This document shows, in pieces, positions 35,625 to 43,771 of a stretch of DNA of 64,000 nucleotides; position 1 is the stretch's first letter, and every line of letters starts with the position of its first letter. Below the pieces are notes generated by a model. That model worked only from the letters and a program-made list of their open reading frames with translations, was not told where the DNA came from and ran no database searches. A program made the position numbers and the translations under genes. The DNA is from an uncultured Caulobacter sp. Lineage in GTDB: Bacteria; Pseudomonadota; Alphaproteobacteria; Caulobacterales; Caulobacteraceae. The stretch is taken from positions 26,645 to 90,644 of the forward strand of contig CAJYMH010000005.1 of assembly GCA_913776195.1 (NCBI GenBank), written 5' to 3'.

Positions 35625-36391
35625 GGCTGCTCGCCGGTTATCTGGCGGACCAGATCAAGGTCCGCCGGCTTGTCCACATCAACCGCCGCCAGACCGTAGT
35701 TCGAACGAACTGCGGCCGCCTTCACGCCCGCGCGCCGGCCGATGTCGGCGATGGCCTGGTCCAGAGTGAGCCGACCCAGGGCGAACCGCACCAGAGTGCC
35801 GAGACCCAGGATCATGGCGATGCGCCAGGGCTTTTTGCGGTGCGCCTCCACCGTCCGCCAAAGCTCGATCGCCTTCAAGGCGTCGGGCGTCTTCAGCAGG
35901 AACAGGTTGCAGCCGCTATAGCGGCCGTCGCGGAAGGTCAGCCAGGTGCGCTTGGTCTCCGGCGCGTCGCGGCGCACGGCGGCCTCGGGCGCCAGGAGGG
36001 CGGCGATATCGCAGCCGGCGGGGGCGTCGGCCATGAACTGCTTCACCCACTGCGGCTGCAACAGGGCGTGATCCACGGTGGTGACCAGCAGCGGCGCGCC
36101 GAGGGCCTGGGCGGAGCGCAGGACGCTGAGACTCGGCCCGGCCTCCGGAGCGATGAGTTCAACCGTCACGCCCGCGGGCGTAGCGGCCGGCAGAGCGGCC
36201 AGGAGTTCGGCGTTGTTCGCGCAGACGCCGATGCGGGTCGCGCCAGCTGTCGCCAGAGCTTTCAGCACGCGCGCCAGCAGGATATCGCCTTCGAGCTTGA
36301 TCAGGCCCTTGTGAGCCACGCCGGCATAGGCGGATACGGCGTCGGGTTCACCCCGGTCGCCGGCCAGGACGAGGGCGGTGAAGGCGGTCAC
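35621..36391 (-). CDS. MobA-like NTP transferase family protein
   Basis: The 256-residue protein starts MTAFTALVLAGDRGEPDAVSAYAGVAHKGLIKLEG, a variant of the nucleotidyltransferase LAGG.S.RMG..K.L motif, with VTTVDHALLQPQWV as the metal-site strand. The glycine-rich loop is altered, so activity is uncertain. A GTG start at 36391 overlaps the bcerS stop by four bases, which couples translation to the ceramide synthase gene. The longer in-frame ORF upstream is a shadow of bcerS. The role is unknown, but tight linkage places it in the lipid cluster. Confidence 0.7.
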   Translation of the reverse strand: MTAFTALVLAGDRGEPDAVSAYAGVAHKGLIKLEGDILLARVLKALATAGATRIGVCANNAELLAALPAATPAGVTVELIAPEAGPSLSVLRSAQALGAPLLVTTVDHALLQPQWVKQFMADAPAGCDIAALLAPEAAVRRDAPETKRTWLTFRDGRYSGCNLFLLKTPDALKAIELWRTVEAHRKKPWRIAMILGLGTLVRFALGRLTLDQAIADIGRRAGVKAAAVRSNYGLAAVDVDKPADLDLVRQITGEQP

Positions 36392-37545
36392 GGCAGGGTC
36401 TTCTGGTAGAGGCGATAGGTCTTGTAGGCGACGGCCCCAACCCGCTCGCAGATGTTGCGCATGGGCAGGTTGTCCTCGAGAATCCAGGACAGTTCGACCT
36501 TGTGATAGCCCTTCTTGCGCGCCTCGGTGGCGGCCAGGTCGATGAGCTGGAACGGCAGCATCATGCCGCGCCGCGTGGCGGCGAACTTGCGGCGCACGCC
36601 CATCAGCGGCACCCGCAGGGACTTCACCCGCGCCACTTTCAGCCGCCATAGAAGCTTGGCCCAGCCGAACGGCAGCAGCTTGCCGTCCAGGTCGGCGATG
36701 GCCTCGTTGACATTGGGCAGCAGGACGATGAAGCCCGCGCTCTCGCCGTCGATCTCGGCGAACCAGACCAGATCCGCATCGATCACCGCCTTCAGGCCCT
36801 TGGCCATGTGTCGGGTCTCGGCAGCGGTTGAAGGGGTGTAGCCCCAGTTGTCGGACCAGGCGTCGTTGGCGATGTCGGTTAGGGTGTGCACCTCCTCCTC
36901 GAAACGCTTCATGTCCAGCTTGCGCAGGGTCACGCCCTCGGCCGCGCCGCGTCGCACGCGCTTCAGCACTGCGTCGGGCAGGTCCTGGGTCAGGTCAGCG
37001 AGATAAGCATAGACATCCTTGGCGCGGGCGTAGCCTTGGCGTTCGATCTGGCCGCCGGCATGAGGGGCGTCATGGCCCATCAGCAACATGGGCGGGGTGT
37101 CGAAACCATCGACCAGCAGGCCGACCTCTTCGTTCACCGACAGATTGAAGGGGCCCATGGCGGTGTCGCAGCCGCGCTCTTTCAGCCACGCCTCGGCGAC
37201 GGCGAACAGGGCGGCGAACACGGCCGGGTCATCCTCGGCGGCGATCATGCCGAAGTGGCCGATCTTGCGGGTCGGATCGACGGGCGCCAGTTCGTCGATC
37301 TGGGCGCTGATCCGGCCCACGTCGCGGCCGTCGCGCACGGCCAGCCACATCTCGACCTCGGCGTGCTCGAAGAACGGGTTGGACCTGGCCGACAGAGCTT
37401 CCTGCCGCTCGCTCATCAGAGGCGAGATCCAGTTCGGATCGTCCTTGTTCAGGCGCATGGGCACGCGGATGAAGCGATCGAGATCGGCGCTGGTTCGCAC
37501 GGGCGTGACGATGACGCCCGCGTCGGCATGGCTGTCGAAGGCCAT
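36388..37545 (-). CDS. bcerS: bacterial ceramide synthase (GNAT-like N-acyltransferase)
   Basis: The 385-residue soluble protein with an acyltransferase fold begins MAFDSHADAGVIVTPVRTSADLDRFIRVPMRLNKDDPNW and contains GPFNLSVNEEVGLLVDGFD and the C-terminal KKGYHKVELSWILEDNLPMRNICERVGA. This is the pattern of the Caulobacter protein shown to acylate the sphingoid base (bCerS). Position also fits: in Caulobacter it lies a few genes from spt, beside lptFG. The second of two adjacent ATGs (37545) has the better spacing from GGAGG and overlaps the lptG stop. The product, ceramide or oxo-ceramide, then goes to the reductase and kinase steps. Confidence 0.82.
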   Translation of the reverse strand: MAFDSHADAGVIVTPVRTSADLDRFIRVPMRLNKDDPNWISPLMSERQEALSARSNPFFEHAEVEMWLAVRDGRDVGRISAQIDELAPVDPTRKIGHFGMIAAEDDPAVFAALFAVAEAWLKERGCDTAMGPFNLSVNEEVGLLVDGFDTPPMLLMGHDAPHAGGQIERQGYARAKDVYAYLADLTQDLPDAVLKRVRRGAAEGVTLRKLDMKRFEEEVHTLTDIANDAWSDNWGYTPSTAAETRHMAKGLKAVIDADLVWFAEIDGESAGFIVLLPNVNEAIADLDGKLLPFGWAKLLWRLKVARVKSLRVPLMGVRRKFAATRRGMMLPFQLIDLAATEARKKGYHKVELSWILEDNLPMRNICERVGAVAYKTYRLYQKTLP

Positions 37546-38606
37546 CATCCCTCCAGGGTAAGCAGTACGGACGCACCGAGCGCCGAGAACATCAGCGGCG
37601 CGGTCCAGGCGCCGAGCCAGGGCCAGATGACCCCGCTTTCGCCCAGGGCGGTGATCAGGCCGTCCAGCACCATGAAGCCCATGCCGCCCATGAGGCTCAC
37701 GGTCATGATCGTCGCCCCCTGGCCGCTGCGGAAATTGGCGGCGATCAGCGGCGCGGCCAGGATCAGCATGACGAAGGCGCCGGCGGGCGCGGCGAATGCG
37801 CGGTTCCAGCGGACGGCGTAATAGCTTTCCGGCCGTTCCGATCCGCCGCCCATGAGGGCGCGGCGGGCGGAGGAGGCGGAGCCGTTGTTGTCGGTGGCGA
37901 ACAGCACCTGCACGTCGCCGGGATGCAGGGGGTTGTTCCAAGCCATGCGCGCGGCCGACCCCGGCTGTGCGGCATCGCTGGCGAAGCGCTCGAAGGACGG
38001 AGTGATCAGGGACCAGCTTCCGTTCTCATAGACAGCCGCGGGGGCCTGAACGCGTTCGGTCACTGCGCCAGCGGCGTCGCGGCGATAGATGATCACCCTC
38101 TCCAGACGGCGGCCCTGGTCGTCACCCATCGTGGCGGTCACCAGATCCGGGCCGATACGGAAGGAGCGGGTCTCGGGGCCCTTGCGATCGGCGGCCGGGG
38201 CGGTGTCGCGCCACCAGGCGCGCAGGGCGGCGTCGGTGCGCGGGCCGATCACCTCGGTGGCGGCCAGTTGCAGCAGGAAGGCGCCGAGGGCCACCGGGAT
38301 CGCCATGCCGGCGATGCGATAGACCGAGATGCCCGCCGCCCGCATGGCCACCGCCGCGCTTTCACGGCCCAGCTGGGCGAAGGCGAACAAGCACCCCGCC
38401 AGCACCGCCAGCGGCATGGCCTGGTCGATCATGCGGGGCAGGCGCAGCAGGGAGTAGTAGGCTAGGCCGCCGGCGCCCAGGCCGCGATCGAGGATGTCGT
38501 TGGTGACGTCCAGAAGGTCGAGCAGCTGCAGCACCGACAACAGCACCAACAGGGCGGCGAGCACGCGCGTGGCGGTCAGCGATGAGACGTAGAGGGCAAG
38601 CTTCAT
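37545..38606 (-). CDS. lptG: LptG, LPS export permease
   Basis: The 353-residue YjgP/YjgQ-family permease has membrane helices near the N-terminus (about 12-32, 55-80, 95-118) and C-terminus (about 265-345). A periplasmic beta-jellyroll domain (about 130-255) lies between them. With LptF and LptB2 it extracts LPS from the inner membrane towards LptC and LptA. The start at 38606 overlaps the lptF stop by four bases. bcerS begins inside its stop codon, so LPS export and ceramide synthesis genes share a transcript. Confidence 0.92.
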   Translation of the reverse strand: MKLALYVSSLTATRVLAALLVLLSVLQLLDLLDVTNDILDRGLGAGGLAYYSLLRLPRMIDQAMPLAVLAGCLFAFAQLGRESAAVAMRAAGISVYRIAGMAIPVALGAFLLQLAATEVIGPRTDAALRAWWRDTAPAADRKGPETRSFRIGPDLVTATMGDDQGRRLERVIIYRRDAAGAVTERVQAPAAVYENGSWSLITPSFERFASDAAQPGSAARMAWNNPLHPGDVQVLFATDNNGSASSARRALMGGGSERPESYYAVRWNRAFAAPAGAFVMLILAAPLIAANFRSGQGATIMTVSLMGGMGFMVLDGLITALGESGVIWPWLGAWTAPLMFSALGASVLLTLEG

Positions 38607-39817
38607 GCCGGCTTCTTCTTGCTCTGAACGGCCTTTTCGCAGGTCGTGATGAAGACGGCGATGTGTTCGGCGATCTTGCTGATCGGCGTCTCGCCGGGGC
38701 GGTCGCGGCTGCCCAGGAACATCCAGACGCAGAAGGCGCAGAAAAACAGGAACGGCGTGCCTGTGCCGAGCAGGGCGGAGGCGCGGCCGCTTTCGGCCAG
38801 CCCCGCGCCGGTCTGCAGGCTGTGCTGGAACGCGAACAGGATCAGGCCCGCCACGATGAGGCCGGGCGCGCGGCGGGCGCGCTTGGCGGCCAGGCCTAGG
38901 GGGAAGGCCATCAGCGGCAGGAAGGGCAGGAAGAAGGCCCGCGCCAGTCGGCTGTAAAGCTCGGCCAGCAGGGTCTGCTCCGGCAGGATCGACTTGCCGG
39001 AGGCGGCCTGACGCCACAGCTCGTCCAGGGTCAGTTCGCGCTCGTCGCCGCCACGGGCGCGTAGCAGCTTGGCGGCGCCGGTGAGCGGGGCCCGCAGGGT
39101 CCAGTCGTTGAAGCTTAGGATCTGGTAGGCGCCGCGCGCGTCCTGTCCGATGCGACGGCCGTCGGTGAGGGTGACGATCACCTCCTTGCCGCCGAACTCC
39201 GGCTGGATGCGGCCGACCCGGGCGGTGACGATCTCCTCGCGGCCGGCTTCGTCACGGCGGCGGATGAAGACGCGCTCCAGCTTCTGGCCGGCGGGGTCCG
39301 CGACGTCGGCGGTGATCAGCACGTTATCCTGATCGATGAAGGCGCCAGCGGGCAGGCGTCCATTCCAACCGGCGTTAAGCGCCGAATGCATGACCGCCCG
39401 ATAGGCGTAGCGGCTATAGGGCTGGATATAGCCGAACACCACCAGGCTGAAGAGTGTCAGGCCGACGCCGAGGATCACGAACGGTGTGGCCAGGCGCGTC
39501 AGCGACACGCCGCTGGCCAGCAGGCTGTCGACCTCGGAGTCCGTGTTCAGCCGGGTGACCACCACGAAAAGGGCCACGAAAAAGGCGATCGGCAAGGCCA
39601 GGCCGATATAGTGCGGCACGAGGTTCCCGCCGAGGGCGACCACGAAGCCGAAGCGGTCGTTGCTTTGCGACAGCAGGTCGAGCAGGCGCAGAGTCCGCTC
39701 CAACAGCAGGGTCACGACCGTCACGCCCAGGCAGGCGACCAGCGGCCACATCACCAGACGGATGAGATAGCGGTCGAGCAGGGGGAGACCGAAGGTGGGA
39801 AGCTTGACCTTAGGCAC
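38603..39817 (-). CDS. lptF: LptF, LPS export permease
   Basis: The 404-residue permease has LLDRYLIRLVMWPLVACLGVTVVTLLLERTL at the start, about six membrane helices in two groups of three and a periplasmic jellyroll of about 130 residues in between. A GTG start at 39817 is chosen because the family begins there; it overlaps the end of the HIT gene by eight bases. The C-terminal extension is basic (KAVQSKKKPA). It forms the transmembrane heterodimer of the LptB2FG LPS transporter with LptG. Confidence 0.92.
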   Translation of the reverse strand: MPKVKLPTFGLPLLDRYLIRLVMWPLVACLGVTVVTLLLERTLRLLDLLSQSNDRFGFVVALGGNLVPHYIGLALPIAFFVALFVVVTRLNTDSEVDSLLASGVSLTRLATPFVILGVGLTLFSLVVFGYIQPYSRYAYRAVMHSALNAGWNGRLPAGAFIDQDNVLITADVADPAGQKLERVFIRRRDEAGREEIVTARVGRIQPEFGGKEVIVTLTDGRRIGQDARGAYQILSFNDWTLRAPLTGAAKLLRARGGDERELTLDELWRQAASGKSILPEQTLLAELYSRLARAFFLPFLPLMAFPLGLAAKRARRAPGLIVAGLILFAFQHSLQTGAGLAESGRASALLGTGTPFLFFCAFCVWMFLGSRDRPGETPISKIAEHIAVFITTCEKAVQSKKKPA

Positions 39818-40253
39818 CCGCGCCCCGCCATTCGCTGCGAAGATGTTCGGCCAGTCGCGATGCGGCGTCCATGTCGAGCTCCACCGTTTCGGCCAGATTG
39901 GGAACGGCCGGCCAGCCAGCGTCCCGGAACACGCGGCCTTCATGCTCGCGCACGCCCTCATATCGCGGGATGACGTGGAAATGAACGTCGGGATCGACCA
40001 TCATCAGCGCCAGATAGTTGATCTTCTGGAAGTTCACCACGGCCCGCAGCATCGCCTCGGTCTGCTGGACAGCCTGTTGCAGATCAGCGTAGGCCTCGAT
40101 GCTGAGTTCAGCCAGCGAACGGGCCGGCTCCTTGCATATGAGAACCAAAGACCCAAATGTGGGTTGCTTTGGCCGCACAAGCACAAGCCAACGGTCCGTC
40201 TCGGCGACCTTGGTGCGAGGAAAGCCGAAATTCAACGCTGTGGGATTGCTCAC
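39810..40253 (-). CDS. HIT family protein (DxHxH variant)
   Basis: The 147-residue nucleotide-binding protein has its histidine-triad segment at residues 87-97, DPDVHFHVIPR. The first His of the classical HxHxH is replaced by Asp, with His91 and His93 kept. This variant is common in stand-alone HIT proteins. HIT enzymes are nucleotide hydrolases or transferases that pass through a nucleotidyl-His intermediate. It is the first gene of the HIT-lptF-lptG-bcerS-NTP transferase run on this strand. Confidence 0.85.
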   Translation of the reverse strand: MSNPTALNFGFPRTKVAETDRWLVLVRPKQPTFGSLVLICKEPARSLAELSIEAYADLQQAVQQTEAMLRAVVNFQKINYLALMMVDPDVHFHVIPRYEGVREHEGRVFRDAGWPAVPNLAETVELDMDAASRLAEHLRSEWRGAGA

Positions 40254-40312
40254 GGACCTGCCTTCTGGCGGCCTTCGCCGCTGCTTTGCATCATAGGGAG
40301 TCGCCGATTTTC

Positions 40313-40777
40313 ATGAAAGCGCGAACCTTGCTGGTGGGCGCGGCCGGGGCGGTCGCAGCCATGGCGATGGGTTCGCCGGCGCTCGCCCAAAAGTGCGAGG
40401 GCGTGGGATCGGCCAAGCTGACCGTCCAGGTGTTGGGCGTCCGCGCCGCCAAGGGTGAGATGGCGGTGACGATCTATCCGGACAATCCCAAGCGTTTCCT
40501 GGCTCCTAAGGGCAAGCTGCATCGCGTGCGCGCGCCGACCACGGCCCCGATGACGACGGTGTGCTTCAATGTACCGCCCGGAGCCTACGCCGTGGCGATC
40601 TATCACGACCAGAACGGCGACCGGGATTTCAACCGCAGCGTCATTGGCATGCCGACCGAGGGCTTCGGCTTCTCCAACGACGCGCCGACCAAGGTGGGCC
40701 TGCCGTCGTTCGAAGCGGTGCGCTTTGTGGTCAAGGATGACCTGACCATCCGTTCGACCCTTCGGTACCTGAAGTAG
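40313..40777 (+). CDS. DUF2141 exported protein
   Basis: The 154-residue protein has a signal peptide (cleavage about ...SPALA-QK, residue 25). The DUF2141 beta-sandwich follows: LTVQVLGVRAAKGEMAVTIYPD...FNVPPGAYAVAIYHDQNGDRDFNRSVIGMPTEGFGFSNDAP. The calcium-type loop 'HDQNGDRDF' is typical. Function is unknown. It is divergent from the HIT-lptFG operon and convergent with the phosphoesterase, so it is likely a separate small unit. Confidence 0.85.
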   Translation: MKARTLLVGAAGAVAAMAMGSPALAQKCEGVGSAKLTVQVLGVRAAKGEMAVTIYPDNPKRFLAPKGKLHRVRAPTTAPMTTVCFNVPPGAYAVAIYHDQNGDRDFNRSVIGMPTEGFGFSNDAPTKVGLPSFEAVRFVVKDDLTIRSTLRYLK

Positions 40778-41653
40778 TCAGGCGTCCAGCCGGTACTGGC
40801 CCAGCGCCTGGATCGCATCGCCGTCGGGTGCGAAGCCGCGGATTTCGACGCGAACAGTCCAGCCGTTTGCGGCCTTGTCGATCTCGATCCCGTGCCAGCG
40901 GGCGGCGTTGTTTTTACCCACCGGGCGCTGGGAGGCTGATGGCGCGCAGACGGCTGGGATCGGGCCGTCCGGCCCCTTCACCGAACCCAGCAGCGGCACA
41001 TGTGTGTGGCCGTGCAAGATCAGCTCCGCCCCATGCCGGCCTAGCACCTCGCGCAGCGCCTTCTGGTCGGTCAGCGCCTTGCGCGGCGAGCCGCCGGGCG
41101 TCGGCGGGTGATGGATGGCGATGACGCGAAACAGGCCGCGCGCCTTGAGCTCGTCCAGCAAGGGCGCCAGGCGCGCCAGCTGGGCGTCGCCGCACGTCCC
41201 CGTGGCCAGGAGGGGGGCGGTGGGCAGGCCCGTATTTACGCAGATCACGGCGACGTTCTCGCGCACGCGCACTTTGGGGAAGGTTTCGGTCGGCGCGTCT
41301 TCCAGCCACTCCGCCCAGGGATCGAAGCCGCCCCGCCCCGCCAGGGCGTCATGATTGCCAGGTGTCACGGTGACGTCGCGCGCGTCCCCCAGGCTCTGCA
41401 GCCAAGCGCGGGCGGCGGCGAACTCCTTGTCCGCGGCGAAGTTGATCAGGTCGCCGGTGATCACCAGATGATCGGGGGCGTAGGCGGCGATGTCGGCGAC
41501 GATCGCGTCGAGGATTTCGCGTTTGTGGTGCCTGCTTCGCTTGCGGCGCCACGACGACCAGCTGAACAGCCGCTTGGTCAGGGCATAGGCCGGCGTCATC
41601 GACCCGGGAGGCGACGGCAGGTGAGGGTCGGAAAAATGTGCGAGACGGTACAC
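40778..41653 (-). CDS. calcineurin-like metallophosphoesterase
   Basis: The 291-residue protein has the full metallophosphoesterase motif series: SDPH (Asp9, His11), ITGDLINF, TPGNHD, IHHPP and HGHTH. A dinuclear metal centre is therefore expected. A basic segment SSWRRKRSRHHKRE (about 33-46) could contact membranes or nucleotides. Its substrate is unknown. It is divergent from the cpgA-like gene, with about 75 bp shared. In Caulobacter a similar gene precedes the cpg genes, which suggests a role near phospholipid or sphingolipid metabolism. Confidence 0.85.
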   Translation of the reverse strand: MYRLAHFSDPHLPSPPGSMTPAYALTKRLFSWSSWRRKRSRHHKREILDAIVADIAAYAPDHLVITGDLINFAADKEFAAARAWLQSLGDARDVTVTPGNHDALAGRGGFDPWAEWLEDAPTETFPKVRVRENVAVICVNTGLPTAPLLATGTCGDAQLARLAPLLDELKARGLFRVIAIHHPPTPGGSPRKALTDQKALREVLGRHGAELILHGHTHVPLLGSVKGPDGPIPAVCAPSASQRPVGKNNAARWHGIEIDKAANGWTVRVEIRGFAPDGDAIQALGQYRLDA

Positions 41654-41730
41654 GGCGGGCCGGTCGGTTTCTGGTCAGTTAAGCCGAACCTGCGTATCAA
41701 GGCGGCCAGTTTGCAAGGGGTGGTTTGCAG

Positions 41731-42852
41731 GTGACGATCGTATCGGGCGCCGAAGAAGGCCGCCAGCCCGTGGGGCTGGTCGTGGGCGAGGGGGGTGTTC
41801 GGATCTGGGGCATGACCTCGACCGAGCGCCTGCAGCGTATCTTCCGCCGCGTGGGCGTCGAGCCGGTGACCGCAGTGCCCGCCGACCGCGATCGCGTCGT
41901 GGTGCTGGCCAACGCCGGCTGGGTGTTCGATGAATCCCTGATCAAGGCCCTGGCCGGGCAACCAGGCGTCGCCTTGGTGGATGAGGCCGGCGCCGTGACC
42001 GCAGTCTGCGTCACCGCCGCCGATGCGCCGGCCGCCGCCGCCGATCCGTCCAGCCTGCCGCTGAAGCGCCTGACCGCGCTGGAGCTCGGCTCCGCCTATA
42101 ACAGCGCCCTGCGCAAGCGCGAGGCGCCGGTGTTGGAGCGCTTGACCGCCGACCGCGTGCGGGCGGTGGAGAAGCGCCTGTTCCAAGGCTCCTACAAGGG
42201 TGTCACCGATCTGGTGACCAAGTATGTCTGGCCGGCGCCGGCCCGGGTCGTCACCCGCTGGTGCGCTCTGGCGGGCATGACGCCGAACCAGGTGACCATG
42301 ATCGGTTTCATTCTGGTGCTGGCCGCGTTCGGCCTGTTCTGGACCGGGCACTTCGTCCTGGGTCTGGTCTGCGCCTGGATCATGACCTTCCTCGATACCG
42401 TGGACGGCAAGCTGGCGCGGGTGACCCTGACCTCGTCCAAGATCGGCAACGTCTTCGACCATGGCATCGACCTGATCCATCCGCCCTTCTGGTGGTGGGC
42501 CTGGCTGGTAGGCGTGCAGGCCGGACCGCACCCCCTGCCGTGGGAGAGCGTGTTCCTGGCCATCGTCGCGGGCGGCTACATAGCCCAGCGGATCGAGGAG
42601 GGAATCTTCCTCGGCCGCTTCAAGCTGGAGATGCACGCCTGGCGTCCGTTCGACAGCTTCTTCCGCCTGATCACCGCGCGCCGAAACCCGAACCTGATCC
42701 TGCTGACCCTGTCGGTCCTGATGGGCCGCCCGGACCTGGGCCTCGCCGCCGTGGCGCTGTGGACGGTGATCTGTTTCGTCGTCCATGCCGCGCAGATCGT
42801 GCAGGCCGCCCGCGCGCCCAAGGGCTCCATCACCTCGTGGCTGGCCGTCTGA
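41731..42852 (+). CDS. cpgA: CDP-alcohol phosphatidyltransferase family protein, CpgA-like
   Basis: The 373-residue protein has an N-terminal soluble domain (about 1-150) and a membrane part with the CDP-alcohol motif D-x2-D-G-x2-A-R-x8-G-x3-D-x3-D, seen as Asp222, Asp225, Gly226, Ala229, Arg230, Gly239, Asp243 and Asp247. The enzyme class moves a phospho-alcohol between a CDP donor and an acceptor. Gene order (this gene, ceramide kinase, nucleotidyltransferase-like, then convergent spt) matches the Caulobacter cpgABC-spt locus for anionic sphingolipid synthesis. Start: GTG 41731, or TTG 41725. Confidence 0.75.
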   Translation: MTIVSGAEEGRQPVGLVVGEGGVRIWGMTSTERLQRIFRRVGVEPVTAVPADRDRVVVLANAGWVFDESLIKALAGQPGVALVDEAGAVTAVCVTAADAPAAAADPSSLPLKRLTALELGSAYNSALRKREAPVLERLTADRVRAVEKRLFQGSYKGVTDLVTKYVWPAPARVVTRWCALAGMTPNQVTMIGFILVLAAFGLFWTGHFVLGLVCAWIMTFLDTVDGKLARVTLTSSKIGNVFDHGIDLIHPPFWWWAWLVGVQAGPHPLPWESVFLAIVAGGYIAQRIEEGIFLGRFKLEMHAWRPFDSFFRLITARRNPNLILLTLSVLMGRPDLGLAAVALWTVICFVVHAAQIVQAARAPKGSITSWLAV

Positions 42853-42853
42853 G

Positions 42854-43771
42854 ATGATCCCCGGCGTCATTCGTAATCCCAAGAGCCACGGCAACCGGGG
42901 CGTCGGCCCGCTTGGCGCCGGCGACGGCGCCTGCCTGTTCGCCGAGCCTTCGACGCCGGAAGACCTGGCCGAGACCCTGCGCCGGTTCGCCAAGGCTGGC
43001 GTCGAGCTTCTGGTCATCGACGGCGGCGACGGCACGGTGCGTGAGGTGCTCACCGCCATGCCCGAGGCGTTTGGCAAGCGTCAGCCCCTGGTGGCCGTGC
43101 TGCCGTCGGGCAAGACCAACATGCTGGCCCTGGATCTGGAAGCTCCGCGCGACTGGTCCTTGCAGGACGCATTGAAGAAGGCCGAGGCCGCGGACCCCGT
43201 GACCAAGCAACGCTCGCCCATGGTGATCAGCTGGCCGGAGGGCGGGCACCCCCCGTTGCAAGGTTTCATCATGGGGGCGGCCGCCTTCGTGCGCGCCACA
43301 AACATGGCGCAGACGGTCCATGCCTGGGGGGCGTTCCATAACCTGGCCGTGGCCGTAACCTTGCTGGGCGCTGTGTTCCGCACCCTGACCGGCGATGACA
43401 GCTATGCCTGGCGGGGCGGCGTGCCGATGCGTGTCGCCGCCGATGGTGAGGCCGGCTATGTGCGCTCGCGTTTTCTGTTCCTAGCCACCGCGCTGAAGCG
43501 CATGCCGTTCGGCCTGAGGCCATTCGGAGAGCCGCGCTATGGGCTGAAGTTCCTGGACGTCGATGCACCCCCCAAGCGGCTGCACAAGGCGATTCCGAAG
43601 CTTCTGAAGGGGATGGGGACGGAAGAGCTGGCCGCGGCCGGCTATCGCCGCGGCGACGCGGAAGTCCTGAACCTGTGGATTCCCGAGCCCTTCGTGGTCG
43701 ATGGCGAAATCTATCCCGGCGGCGCGGTGGAGGTTCGGCTGGGCGCGCCCGTGACCTTCCTGGCGCCATGA
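42854..43771 (+). CDS. cpgB: ceramide kinase-like diacylglycerol kinase family protein, CpgB
   Basis: The 305-residue protein has the lipid-kinase fold with the nucleotide loop IDGGDGTVREV (Gly-Gly-Asp-Gly-Thr at 57-61) and an early GVIRNPKSHGN segment typical of DAGK_cat proteins. The Caulobacter homologue at this gene position is a ceramide kinase. It would phosphorylate ceramide at the cytoplasmic face to start head-group addition. The start at 42854 lies one base after the cpgA stop. Its stop overlaps the next start (ATGA), so the three genes are coupled. Confidence 0.8.
   Translation: MIPGVIRNPKSHGNRGVGPLGAGDGACLFAEPSTPEDLAETLRRFAKAGVELLVIDGGDGTVREVLTAMPEAFGKRQPLVAVLPSGKTNMLALDLEAPRDWSLQDALKKAEAADPVTKQRSPMVISWPEGGHPPLQGFIMGAAAFVRATNMAQTVHAWGAFHNLAVAVTLLGAVFRTLTGDDSYAWRGGVPMRVAADGEAGYVRSRFLFLATALKRMPFGLRPFGEPRYGLKFLDVDAPPKRLHKAIPKLLKGMGTEELAAAGYRRGDAEVLNLWIPEPFVVDGEIYPGGAVEVRLGAPVTFLAP

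Noticed and set aside
41596..43077. 493-codon minus-strand ORF across cpgA and cpgB
   Set aside because: Shadow frame: Gly/His/Gln-rich with no motif, while both plus-strand genes have clear catalytic motifs and ribosome-binding sites.
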